A stretch of DNA of 52,483 nt, from contig SHYW01000028.1 in the NCBI GenBank assembly GCA_009692615.1, forward strand, positions 1-52,483, read 5' to 3'. The first letter of the stretch is position 1, and each line of letters opens with the position of its first letter. The translations under genes and the position numbers were made by a program. This stretch comes from Deltaproteobacteria bacterium (GTDB taxonomy: Bacteria; Desulfobacterota; Binatia; UBA9968). The notes under the pieces are model-generated. The model was given only the letters and a program-made list of their open reading frames with translations. It was not told where the DNA came from and did not search any database. Shown here one piece after another: positions 42,463 through 50,405 of this stretch.

Positions 42463-43579
42463 AATGCAGCAGGTCATTGGCGAGCTTGATCGCTTTGGGC
42501 CAGAGTTGGGTGAGCACTTCTTCGCTGGAGTTTTCTCGCTTTTGATTTTCTTCGAAGCTCAAAAAATCTTTTGACGCGCGGGTGCCGAATTCCATCAGCC
42601 ACTTGGTGTCGACGTCGAGTCTCCTGGTCGCTTGGCCCATCGCTTTACCGTAGGTCTCTTGACCTTCTTTGCTGAGCAGCCAATTGACAATAACTTTGGT
42701 GGCGTTGGGATGGCTGGAATTTTTCACCACCGATAACGCGCCGCTGCCGCTGCTGGTATAACTGCCTTCCTTGGCTTCCGGCAGCGGTTTGATCGGCAGG
42801 TTGGCTTTGATGAACGGCGCCAGCGTATAGTAGGTGAGGCCGATGGTGATGGTGTAGCGCCCCTTGGCGAGGCCTTCGCCAAGTAGCCGCTGGTCGCGCG
42901 ATAGCGTCAGTTCTTGGCCCGCCAGTTTGCGCAAAAACTCTTCGCCCTTCACTTTGTAAAAGAAACTCCAGCTCGAGGTGCCGCCGCCGGCGGAGCGCGG
43001 GTCGAGGATGGCGATCTTGCCTTTCCATTTCGGGTTTAGTAGATCGTCGAAACCGCGGTATTCGTCGGCTTTCAACTGCTGCGTGTTGTACCATGAGTTT
43101 TCCGACTGATAGGCTTGAAACGAGTAGAGAAATTTCTTGGCGTTGTCGGCCCAGACATGGCCGCCGTACCACCGTTTCGCTTCTTTAACTTCCGGTAGGA
43201 TCAGCAACGGTTCGATGGCTTCGAGAATTCTCGCGTTCAACAGATTCAGCGGCGTCAACGAGCCGCTGACGAGCAGATCGAAGTAGCGCACGCCGGCGGC
43301 ATGTTCGGCGGCGATCTTGCCGGCGTTGGCCGGCCCCCGACCGGTGGCGAGTTCGATTTCGATGCCGGGAAAGCGTTTGCTGAAAGTTTCATCGAGCGCT
43401 TTGCGCAGCTCGGCGCTGGCGGGAATGCCGGCGACGACTCTGCCTTCCTTCCTGGCCGCCTCGACGGTTTTGTCCCATTCGGATTGCCCAGCCGGTTTGG
43501 TTTCGGCGGCGAAGAGTTGATTGGCCAGCAGCGCGGCAAGAAATAGGATTGTGAAAATAAACATTGTCGTTCGCATCAT
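42461..43579 (-). CDS. Iron(III)-type (family 1) extracellular solute-binding protein, array member 1
   Basis: About 372 residues from ATG 43579, with GAGG seven bases upstream; an in-frame ATG at 43684 would translate repeat sequence and is rejected. Signal peptide MFIFTILFLAALLANQLFA, cleaved near AAETK. Mature blocks are EWDKTVEAARKEGRVVAGIPASAELRKAL, FSKRFPGIEIELATGRGPANAGKIAAEHAAG, FDLLVSGSLTPLNLL, KWKGKIAILDPRSAGGG and LNWLLSKEGQETYGKAMGQATRRLDVD. This is the FbpA/AfuA-like family-1 layout. It is one of three tandem copies sharing these blocks. The family binds ferric iron, small sugars or phosphonates; the ligand here is unknown. No permease or ATPase adjoins. Confidence 0.84.
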   Translation of the reverse strand: MMRTTMFIFTILFLAALLANQLFAAETKPAGQSEWDKTVEAARKEGRVVAGIPASAELRKALDETFSKRFPGIEIELATGRGPANAGKIAAEHAAGVRYFDLLVSGSLTPLNLLNARILEAIEPLLILPEVKEAKRWYGGHVWADNAKKFLYSFQAYQSENSWYNTQQLKADEYRGFDDLLNPKWKGKIAILDPRSAGGGTSSWSFFYKVKGEEFLRKLAGQELTLSRDQRLLGEGLAKGRYTITIGLTYYTLAPFIKANLPIKPLPEAKEGSYTSSGSGALSVVKNSSHPNATKVIVNWLLSKEGQETYGKAMGQATRRLDVDTKWLMEFGTRASKDFLSFEENQKRENSSEEVLTQLWPKAIKLANDLLH

Positions 43580-43586
43580 GGGATTA

Positions 43587-43590
43587 CCTC
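43587..43590 (-). promoter_or_regulatory. Ribosome binding site deciding the start of array member 1
   Basis: GAGG on the minus strand, seven bases before ATG 43579, so the N-terminal extension through the upstream palindrome is not the gene. Confidence 0.5.
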
Positions 43591-43625
43591 GTCCGTCATT
43601 TTCGCCGTCGCGGAAATGACGGGGA

Positions 43626-43651
43626 GGGCGGACACATCGGTCCGCCCCTAC
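43626..43651. repeat. GTAGGGGC palindrome, copy 3
   Basis: gggcgga-cacatcgg-tccgccc followed by ctac: 7-bp stem, 8-base loop. In the 119-base gap between array members 1 and 2. Confidence 0.65.
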
Positions 43652-43698
43652 AGGAGAATCGTGAATGGCGAAATATGCGAGCATGTGGGCATTGTCTG

Positions 43699-44814
43699 CT
43701 ACTTGAGAAAATCTTCGGCGATTTTTCGGCTGCGCGCCCAGTATTTGTTGACGGTTTCTTCCGTGTAGTTTTCCATGCGGTTACTTTCTTCGGCGCTGAC
43801 GAAGTCTTTGCTGGCGCGGGAGCCGATTTCCGCCAACGCTTTGGTGTCGACATCCAAGCGCCGCGTCGCCTGGCCCATCGATTTGCTGTAAATATCTTGG
43901 CCTTCTTTGCTGAGCAGCCAGTTGATGAAAATTTTAGTGGCGTTGGGATGGAGCGAATTCTTCACCACGGTGAGCGCGCCGCTGCCGCAACTGGTGTAGC
44001 TGCCTTCTTTCATGTCGGGCAGCGGTTTGATCGGTAGTCCGGCTTTGAGAAACGGCGCGAAGGTGTAATAGGAGAGACCGATGGTGACCGGCACTTTGCC
44101 TTTCGCCAACATGTCGGCGAGCTGGCGTTGGTCGCGCGACAGCAGCAGATCTTGCCCGGCGAGCTTGCGCAGGAATTCTTCGCCTTTGATCTTGAGCATA
44201 AATGCCCAAGTAGCGCTGCCGCCGCCGCCGGAGCGCGGATCGAGATAACCGATCTTGCCTTTCCATTTTAGCAGTAACAATTCGTCGTAGGAGCGTAGGT
44301 CGTCGGGATTCAACATTGTCGTGTTGTGCCAAAAGTTGTCCGACTGAAAGGCTTGGAAGCCGTAGACGAAACGTTTGAGGCTGTCGAGCCAGACATGGCC
44401 GCCGAACCAGCGCTTGGGATCTTTGACCTGGGGCAAAATAAACAGCGGCTCGATGGCATCGAGAATGCCGGCGTTGAGCAAGTTGAACGGTGTCGACGTG
44501 CCGCTGATCAATAGATCGAAGTCGCGCACGCCGGCGGCATGTTCAGCGGCGATCTTGGCGGCGTTGGTCGGACCGCGCGCGTTGGACATTTCCAGTTCGA
44601 TGCCGGGAAAGCGCTTGGCGAAGGCCTCGCCGATATTTTTTCGGGTGTCGGCGCTGTTGGGTAACGCCGCCACTACTTTGCCTTCCTTCTTGGCCGCTTC
44701 GATGGTTTTGTTCCATTCGCTTTGCCATGCCTGTTGCGCCTCGCCGGCTAACAGCTGTTGCGCCGAGAGTGACAAGAGGCAGGAGAGCGCGAAGGTCGTT
44801 ATTATGTGCGACAT
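43699..44814 (-). CDS. Iron(III)-type (family 1) extracellular solute-binding protein, array member 2
   Basis: 371 residues. The signal peptide (MSHIITTFALSCLLSLSAQQLLA) precedes GEAQQAWQSEWNKTIEAAKKEGKVV. It shares with its two neighbours FAKRFPGIELEMSNARGPTNAAKIAAEHAAG, FDLLISGTSTPFNLLNAGILDAIEPL, GYLDPRSGGGGSATWAF and NWLLSKEGQDIYSKSMGQATRRLDVD. Ligand unknown. Between it and array member 3 lies a 161-base gap filled by nested palindromes (44844-44933). Confidence 0.87.
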   Translation of the reverse strand: MSHIITTFALSCLLSLSAQQLLAGEAQQAWQSEWNKTIEAAKKEGKVVAALPNSADTRKNIGEAFAKRFPGIELEMSNARGPTNAAKIAAEHAAGVRDFDLLISGTSTPFNLLNAGILDAIEPLFILPQVKDPKRWFGGHVWLDSLKRFVYGFQAFQSDNFWHNTTMLNPDDLRSYDELLLLKWKGKIGYLDPRSGGGGSATWAFMLKIKGEEFLRKLAGQDLLLSRDQRQLADMLAKGKVPVTIGLSYYTFAPFLKAGLPIKPLPDMKEGSYTSCGSGALTVVKNSLHPNATKIFINWLLSKEGQDIYSKSMGQATRRLDVDTKALAEIGSRASKDFVSAEESNRMENYTEETVNKYWARSRKIAEDFLK

Positions 44815-44843
44815 GCTTTCTGCCTTTTTTTGTCAGAGTGTCC

Positions 44844-44933
44844 CACGACGAAGGCGCGAAGGACACGAAGGTTTTTCTCGGAAGGGCAAGGCACGCCTTG
44901 CCCCTACTTCGTGCTCTTCGTGCCTTCGCGGTG
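44844..44933. repeat. CACGAAGG inverted repeat, copy 3, with a nested palindrome
   Basis: Outer arms cacgacgaaggcgcgaagg (from 44844) and ccttcgcggtg (to 44933) with further cacgaag/cttcgtg pairing. The inside contains the gggcaaggc-ac-gccttgccc palindrome at 44884-44903. One family nested in another suggests layered insertion. Confidence 0.8.
44884..44907. repeat. GTAGGGGC palindrome, copy 4
   Basis: gggcaaggc-ac-gccttgccc, a perfect 9-bp stem, followed by cctac. Nested within the CACGAAGG element above. Confidence 0.75.
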
Positions 44934-44975
44934 CAAAGAATTCCTGAGAAAGTTGAGCGATGTCATATTAGCTGA

Positions 44976-46088
44976 CTATTTGAATACTTCCTCGGCGATC
45001 TTCGCCGACTTGGCCCAATAGGTGTTGATCGTGTCTTCGCCGTAGTTTTCCAAGCGATTGTTTTCTTCGACGGTGAGAAAATCTTTCGATCCGCGCACGC
45101 CATGGGCGACCATCCATTTGGTGTCGACATCGATACGGCGCGTCGCTTGGCCCATCGCCTTGCCGTAGATTTCTTGGCCCTCTTTGCTGAACAGCCAGTT
45201 GATAAAAACTTTTGCCGCGTTCGGATGGGATGAATTTTTTACGATGGATGTAGCACTGCTGCCGCAACTGGTGTAGGTGCCTTCTTTCATGTAGGGCAGC
45301 GGTTTGACCGGCAGGCCGGCCTTCAAAAACGGTGCGAAGGTGTAATAGGTGAGGCCGATGGTGACGGCGGTTTTGCCTTTGGCGAGGCTGTCGGCGAGTT
45401 GGCGTTGATCGCGCGACAAGAACATTTCCTGGGCGGCCAATCTTTTCAAAAATTCTTCGCCTTTGATCTTTAGAAAAAATGCCCAGGTCGCCGTGCCGGC
45501 CCCCGGCGAACGCGGATCGAGAATGCCGATCTTGCCTTTCCATTTCGGATTCAACAGATCGTCGTAGGAGCGCACTTCGTCGGCTTTCATCAGCGTCGGG
45601 TTGTGCCAAATATTTTCCGACTGGTAGACCTGAAAGGCGTAGATATACTTTTTCGCGTTGTCGAGCCAGACGTGGCCGCCGAACCAGCGCTTGGGATCTT
45701 TGACTTCGGGGAGAATCAGCAGCGGCTCGGCCGGTTCGAGAATCCCGGCGTTGGGCAGATTGAACGGCGTCGAGGTGCCGCTGATCAAAAGATCGAAGTC
45801 GCGCACGCCGGCGGCATGCTCGGCGGCGATCTTGGCGGCGTTGGACGGCCCGCGCGCGTTGGTGAGATCGAGTTCGATGCCGGGAAAGCGTTTGGGAAAT
45901 ACTTCTCCTATAGCTTTGCGCAACTCCGCGCTCGCCGGTATCGCCGCCACCAACTTGCCTTCTTTCTTGGCGGCTTCGACGGTTTTCTCCCACTCAAGTT
46001 GCCATGGCGCTTTGGTTTCGGCGGCGAATGCCTGGCTTGTGCTAAACCATGTCGCAGCGATTACAACTAGCCAGCTTGCTTTCATCAT
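44976..46088 (-). CDS. Iron(III)-type (family 1) extracellular solute-binding protein, array member 3
   Basis: 370 residues. Signal peptide MMKASWLVVIAATWFSTSQAFA, cleaved before AETK. Same blocks as its paralogues (EWEKTVEAAKKEGKLVAAIPASAELRKAIG, GPSNAAKIAAEHAAG, FDLLISGTSTPFNLP, GILDPRSPGAGTATWAF, INWLFSKEGQEIYGKAMGQATRRID). Its ATG overlaps the TGA of the DUF692-partner gene (46085-46088), so its translation is coupled to the MNIO operon upstream, the only binding protein here with a clear operon link to an enzyme. Ligand unknown; ferric iron is a reasonable guess because the enzyme needs iron. Confidence 0.88.
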   Translation of the reverse strand: MMKASWLVVIAATWFSTSQAFAAETKAPWQLEWEKTVEAAKKEGKLVAAIPASAELRKAIGEVFPKRFPGIELDLTNARGPSNAAKIAAEHAAGVRDFDLLISGTSTPFNLPNAGILEPAEPLLILPEVKDPKRWFGGHVWLDNAKKYIYAFQVYQSENIWHNPTLMKADEVRSYDDLLNPKWKGKIGILDPRSPGAGTATWAFFLKIKGEEFLKRLAAQEMFLSRDQRQLADSLAKGKTAVTIGLTYYTFAPFLKAGLPVKPLPYMKEGTYTSCGSSATSIVKNSSHPNAAKVFINWLFSKEGQEIYGKAMGQATRRIDVDTKWMVAHGVRGSKDFLTVEENNRLENYGEDTINTYWAKSAKIAEEVFK

Positions 46089-46393
46089 GATCGTCTCTCG
46101 CTCCCTTCGATAATCTGCCGAGATAAGCCGTTTCTAGCGCAGAAACAGTTTCGGCGAAACCACTGGGACAGTCGATAGGGAAGGCTATTAATGATGCGAC
46201 CGGCGCGCTTCTTGGCGTAACTGTCGCTGGCTAGTTCGAGGCCGACGAGGTCGATAGTTTCAAGTGCTATGCAATCCGCTTCGCTGAGCCCGGCGTCCAT
46301 CGCTGCGCCACGCGGATTGTCGAGAAACCGTTGACGCGCTAGTTCGTCGACGTAGAGCTGGGCCAAGAAGGCTTCCAATCGTTGCGGACTCAT
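46085..46393 (-). CDS. Small DUF692-associated partner protein
   Basis: 102 residues. N-terminal LEAFLAQLYVDELARQRFLDNPRGAAMDAGLSEAD and LETIDLVGLELASDSYAKKR, then a divergent tail with two Cys (FCARNGL). The FL-x-x-LY-x-DE-x-x-R-x-x-FL-x-DP pattern is the kind of small partner seen beside DUF692 enzymes in RiPP-type loci, where it helps to recruit the precursor. ATGA overlaps on both ends (46390-46393 and 46085-46088) tie it to the MNIO enzyme and to the binding protein. Confidence 0.72.
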   Translation of the reverse strand: MSPQRLEAFLAQLYVDELARQRFLDNPRGAAMDAGLSEADCIALETIDLVGLELASDSYAKKRAGRIINSLPYRLSQWFRRNCFCARNGLSRQIIEGSERRS

Positions 46394-47244
46394 GCGGCCT
46401 CCGTTGTTATCTCGTTGCGAGCCAAGGCTAGGACATGCCGCGCGCGGTTGAGTTGTGTCAGCAGTACTTCGATGGGTGGATAGCGGCCGTCACGTTCGAG
46501 AATGACGGTCAGCTCGTGATCGGCCCGACGACCGACATGGGCTAAGAGTGCATACCCTTCATCGGGAACGTCGTGCAAATGATCGTCGAGCAAGCGGCGC
46601 TCATGAGTCGATTTTGCCGTGATCCAGCGGCCACCGGCGAGATGAATGGCGTGAATGCGTTCTTGGGGTAAACGGTCTATGTAGTCGTAGGCATCGAAAC
46701 CGAAATTAGCCGAGTTGGCATAAAGGTTGTGCAGGTCGAGAAGCATAGGACAGTTCGCAGCCGCGAGAACCTCAACTGTCCAATCTACTTCGCTCAGGGC
46801 GCTGCCTGGCGGATCTATCAAAGTCGCGATGTTTTCGACCATCGGTGCCGCGCCGGTAATCGATTTCGCCATTGCTAGATTGCCCGCGGCGCCAGCGATG
46901 GTCGCCGCGGTTCGAGGCGGCGCGGCGAGATGGCCGATCTCTATGCTGCCGCCGCGCACGAAGGCCAGATGTTCGGACCAGAATTCCGGCTGCACTTCAT
47001 CGATGAGTTTGGCGGTTCGTTCCAAACGTTGCCGTTCAACTGGCACAGCCGAAGCGAGACCTAATGTGACGCCATGCAGCGCCACCGGGACTTGCTTCGC
47101 CAAAGTCGTCAGCGCCCGGCGGATTTTTCTCGGCGCCGCGAAATAGTCGTCGGCGATCACTTCGACGATATCGATCTTCTCGAGATGGGTCAAAATTCCC
47201 GCGGCAAGTTCCGGCCGCCAGCCGAAGCCAAAGCGATCTTTCAT
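46390..47244 (-). CDS. DUF692 family multinuclear iron oxidase (MNIO)-like enzyme
   Basis: 284 residues, TIM-barrel DUF692. Candidate metal ligands by position: Glu28 (DIVEVIADDY), His57 (ALHGVTLGL), His92 (WSEHLAF), Glu137 (VENIA), Asp170 with Asn173 (LLDLHNLYAN), His201 (IHLAGG) and Asp221/His222 (LDDHLHDVPDEGY). The last block reads DDHLHDVPDEGYALL where family members more often have DTHxxPVPxxVW. MNIO enzymes modify Cys, Asp or Asn residues in precursor peptides. The gene upstream encodes a protein with a Cys-rich tail that could be its substrate. Three bases separate it from that gene. Confidence 0.87.
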   Translation of the reverse strand: MKDRFGFGWRPELAAGILTHLEKIDIVEVIADDYFAAPRKIRRALTTLAKQVPVALHGVTLGLASAVPVERQRLERTAKLIDEVQPEFWSEHLAFVRGGSIEIGHLAAPPRTAATIAGAAGNLAMAKSITGAAPMVENIATLIDPPGSALSEVDWTVEVLAAANCPMLLDLHNLYANSANFGFDAYDYIDRLPQERIHAIHLAGGRWITAKSTHERRLLDDHLHDVPDEGYALLAHVGRRADHELTVILERDGRYPPIEVLLTQLNRARHVLALARNEITTEAA

Positions 47245-47247
47245 GAT

Positions 47248-48153
47248 TTAGCTACCGCCGCCACAGCCACCTCCGCCACCGCAGCCGCTACCACCCCCAC
47301 CGCAGGAGCTGCTAGAGCATGATGAAGAACAGCCATGACCGTATCCGTGAGAACCAGAACCTGTCGTAGACGAAGACCTGCGCCGTTCTACAAATTGACG
47401 CGCGGCGGAAAACTTCGTGACTGGCAAAGCGCTAATGCCAAATACCGCCATGAGCAAAGCCGCTTCACCAGTCGCGCCGCCGGGCATGATCATGGATGCG
47501 CGATTTTTCAACGACTGGAAGAGCGTCTGAATGTCGGCCAACAAGACATCGCCACGGGCAGTGCGGAAAGGGTTATGTTGTTTGACGGCTAGGTAGCAAA
47601 AGAGCGCGGCAAGAAGCGCGAGAAAGAGTACGTTGTGTCGTCCTCGTAGCGCCGCAGCGCCGATGCTACCAAGGGCGAAGCTCAGCAATACCGCTACCGC
47701 GAACTAGAGCAGTAGCTTGCGCGTTCGAGCAATATCTTTATCCGGGAGTAGGTGAAGTTGCTCAAGGGTTTGCTTGTATTCGGTTGTGTTCTCTCTGATT
47801 GTGCGACTGTCAAAAAAAACGGACAGGCCGGTCGCTGCTTGGGCTCGGCGCAGTACTGCGGCCTCTACTGGGCGGCGAACCAAATCGATGGCTTTGTCGC
47901 TCTCTAGACTTATGTGATAACCGTCAAATTTTAAAAGTCGACGGTCGATGAGTGAGACCACGGCAACCCGCATCGTTTCGATCTCGCCGCCGCGCAGGTA
48001 TGCGAGCAAATAGGGATCGGAGTAATCAATCCGCGGCGACGGTCCGGATTCGACGAATCGCCGTAGGAGATAGTGGCCGAAAAGGACGACGGTGCCGACC
48101 ATCAGGTAAAAAACTAAGAACTGCGGACCGGTAAGCTCGAAGGGGTTGTCCAT
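47248..48153 (-). pseudogene. TIGR04222-like membrane protein with Cys/Gly/Ser-rich tail, interrupted by one in-frame TAG
   Basis: Readthrough of TAG 47704-47706 (codon 150) gives about 301 residues, the size I expect for this family. N-terminal FELTGPQFLVFYLMVGTVVLFGHYLLRRF has one membrane segment; then SDPYLLAYLRGGEIETMRVAVVSLIDRRLLKFD. After the stop, FAVAVLLSFALG and HNVLFLALLAALFCYLAV are membrane segments, followed by GDVLLADIQTLFQSLKNRASMIMPGGATGEAALLMAVFG. The last 40 residues are low-complexity Ser, Gly and Cys (CSSSCSSSSCGGGGSGCGGGGGCGGGS style), six or so Cys. The tail is the likely modification target of the MNIO enzyme. The stop would remove it, unless it is a base error. Confidence 0.83.
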
Positions 48154-48157
48154 TAGG

Positions 48158-48907
48158 TTATCCTAATCGACCGATTTCAATCCGGAGAGCAGCGGCGATT
48201 TCAATCAAGCGCAGCAGTGTGATGCCGGCGACGCCTGGGGGCAAAAGTCGTGATTCGCGCGCCTCAGAGAGTCGTGACAACACTTCATTCCATTCTTTGT
48301 GCGGCGAATGCTTGATAACGTTTTCGAGAGCTTCTTTGCCGGACTGGATCGACTAGCCTTGTAACTCCAGCAGCGTCGCTGCGGTGGAGCGTAGCGGTCC
48401 CGCCGCTTCGGCTACGGCTAGCGCCAACTGTTCCTCGCGCAGGCCACGCATGACATAGGCTTCGCGCAAGCGCAGAACCAGATTCAAAAGCACCTGATCG
48501 AGTCGCGCAATGACGACTTCGCGTGGAATCGTGATGCCGACAAAGGGGTCGGTGCCGAATAGGATCTTGCGGCGGCGCAGAATGTCGGAGAATTTTTCGG
48601 CGAAAGCAGTAACCGCGGCCGGCAGCTCGGAGTCGGTAATGAACATCGGACTCAAGCGGATCGCCGCTTGGGCGACCCGCAGCGGTTGGCGCAGGGTTTC
48701 GGCGCGGCTGGCATCGAATGTTGTTAGCAGGAGCATGACGTTGACATCGGAGGTTGCGCGCAGTCGACCCTCGGCGGCGCTGCCGAAAAGAACGATCGAC
48801 TTGAGATCTTGCGCGAAGACGGATTGCGCCGCTTCAATGAATTCCTTCAACACGCTGGCAACCTGCGCTGGAAGAAGGGACAACGGATCGGATTCGGTTG
48901 TAACCAC
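48158..48907 (-). pseudogene. Nucleotidyltransferase-domain protein interrupted by one in-frame TAG
   Basis: Readthrough of TAG 48353-48355 (codon 185) gives about 249 residues. The nucleotidyltransferase core is IVLFGSAAEGRLRATSDVNVMLLL, but where the family has D-x-D the sequence is D-V-N, so catalysis is doubtful. After the stop comes SIQSGKEALENVIKHSPHKEWNEVL and a helical tail (VAGITLLRLIEIAAALRIEIG). CAG-to-TAG or TGG-to-TAG would explain the break. Ends four bases before the TIGR04222-like ATG, so it heads the MNIO operon; whether it is functionally part of it is open. Confidence 0.78.
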
Positions 48908-48966
48908 GACGTGCCTCCGTAAGGTGTAGCTTTTGCGAGGAATCTAGCAGAAATGAAATTGCCTTG

Positions 48967-49230
48967 TCATCCCCGCGTGGCGTTCACGCCGCCGGGTTTT
49001 TTGAAGCGGCGCGAGTGGCGGCTCCAGTCGCAGCCGCAACTTTTACAGTACCATTCGGACATGCCTTCCCATTCTTCGCGGTCGGCGATCATGGCTTTTC
49101 CTTGCTCGATCGCTTTTTGTTGCGTCTTGGTCGGGATGCCGTGGATGATCGGCACGACGGAACGCGATTCGCACTCAGGGCAGAGCGGAAGGTGCTTCGG
49201 CGATTTTTTCCTAGCTGATTTACGAGCCAT
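48967..49230 (-). CDS. Small zinc-ribbon protein
   Basis: 87 residues. LCPECESRSVVPIIHGIPTKTQQKA, then EGMSEWYCKSCGCDWSRHSRRF. Two CxxC pairs (CPEC and CKSC) separated by about 45 residues. Basic ends. Likely nucleic-acid or protein binding; no family name I can support. Downstream of the MetE-like gene on the same strand. Confidence 0.68.
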   Translation of the reverse strand: MARKSARKKSPKHLPLCPECESRSVVPIIHGIPTKTQQKAIEQGKAMIADREEWEGMSEWYCKSCGCDWSRHSRRFKKPGGVNATRG

Positions 49231-49272
49231 CGAGGCGAATCGTTCGATGATGGAGTTTTACTTTTATCGCTG

Positions 49273-50289
49273 TCAGAGAGTCTTCCGTACCTCATTCGCC
49301 ACGTCGACGAGCAGCTTTGCTTTAGCGTTGGCCAGTTCTCGCGTGATCGTCATCAAGCCGCAGTCGGGTGCGAGCCAGAGATTTTTCGGTTCAATGTATT
49401 TCAACGCCGTGCGCACGCGGTCGGCGACTTGCTTGACCGACGGCAGCGGCGCGTCGCTAGGATCGACGCAGCCGAACATGACGATGCGGCCCTTGGCGAT
49501 GCTCAGCACTGCCGGATCGTAATTACTGCGGGCGAACTCGACGCCGAAGCCGCCGATCCTGGTTTTCATCAACTCTTCCAACAACTCGGGATATTCATAC
49601 TCATGCTGCCGATTGGGGTTGCCGCCGGGATAGCCGTAGCAGAGATGAACCATCGTCGGTATCGTGATCCCTTCGAGACAGCGGTCCAGCGCCTTGGCGC
49701 CGTAGGCGAAAACTTTTTCGTGATAGCGCGTCATGGCCGGCTCGTCGATTTCCAACACATCGCAGCCGGCGGCTTGCAGGTCGCGGAGTTCTTCGTTGAT
49801 CGCTGCCGCGGCATCCATCGCCATCGCCGCTTCGTCGCCTTTGTAGAACTCGTCCAGGGTGCTGTCGACGATCGTCATCGGTCCGGGCACGTCCATCTTG
49901 ATCGGCTTGTCGGTCTGCGCCTTGGCGAACTTAACGTCCTCGACGATGGCTGGTTTACGCCGCTTGATCTTGCCGACGATGCGCGGCACCGGGCGCGGTT
50001 GCTCGCGCCGGCGATAAATCGTCTTCACCGCTTCATGTTCGAGATCGATACCGTCGAAGGAAGCGAGCACATGATTGATAAATCCCGTGCGCCGCTGTTC
50101 GCCATCGGAAAGCAGGTCGAGGCCGATGCGCTCTTGATTGTGAATGCTCAGCACCGTGGCGTCATCCTGCGCTTGTTTGAGTTCCGCCCCTTCGATACGA
50201 AACACGGCGCGGCTGCGGTCGTTCTGCGCCAACCAACTGGGGCGCGGGAAGCTGCCGATGGTGGTGGCGGCGATGGGCGGAAGTTGCAT
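49273..50289 (-). CDS. Cobalamin-independent methionine synthase-like (MetE C-terminal domain) protein
   Basis: 338 residues: a single MetE C-terminal-type barrel. Opens TTIGSFPRPSWL; then LDLLSDGEQRRTGFINHVL. Zinc ligands match MetE: His and Cys in MVHLCYGYPGG, Glu in GFGVEFARSNY and Cys in LAPDCGLMT. KMDVPGPMTIVDSTL and LEIDEPAMTRYHEKV are substrate-side blocks. The N-terminal half of MetE is absent, as in the short MetE-like methyltransferases that use methyl donors other than tetrahydrofolate triglutamate. Its actual donor is unknown. RBS GGAGG lies before the ATG. Confidence 0.9.
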   Translation of the reverse strand: MQLPPIAATTIGSFPRPSWLAQNDRSRAVFRIEGAELKQAQDDATVLSIHNQERIGLDLLSDGEQRRTGFINHVLASFDGIDLEHEAVKTIYRRREQPRPVPRIVGKIKRRKPAIVEDVKFAKAQTDKPIKMDVPGPMTIVDSTLDEFYKGDEAAMAMDAAAAINEELRDLQAAGCDVLEIDEPAMTRYHEKVFAYGAKALDRCLEGITIPTMVHLCYGYPGGNPNRQHEYEYPELLEELMKTRIGGFGVEFARSNYDPAVLSIAKGRIVMFGCVDPSDAPLPSVKQVADRVRTALKYIEPKNLWLAPDCGLMTITRELANAKAKLLVDVANEVRKTL

Positions 50290-50405
50290 GGGTGACCTCC
50301 GGAAAAATTTGTCCTCAAGCTACACAGGGCGGGGGGGAAAGACAAGTTGAATTCGGGACAGGAGTCAGAATGCAGAAGTTGCGGAGTGGACAGAATATGT
50401 CTTGT

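Noticed and set aside
10941..48355. Reassigned stop codon (for example TAG = Gln or Pyl) as the explanation for the interrupted genes
   Set aside because: TAG, TAA and TGA are all involved, and many intact genes here end in TAG (547, 1671, 12648, 18114, 33617, 42294), so a single recoding does not fit.
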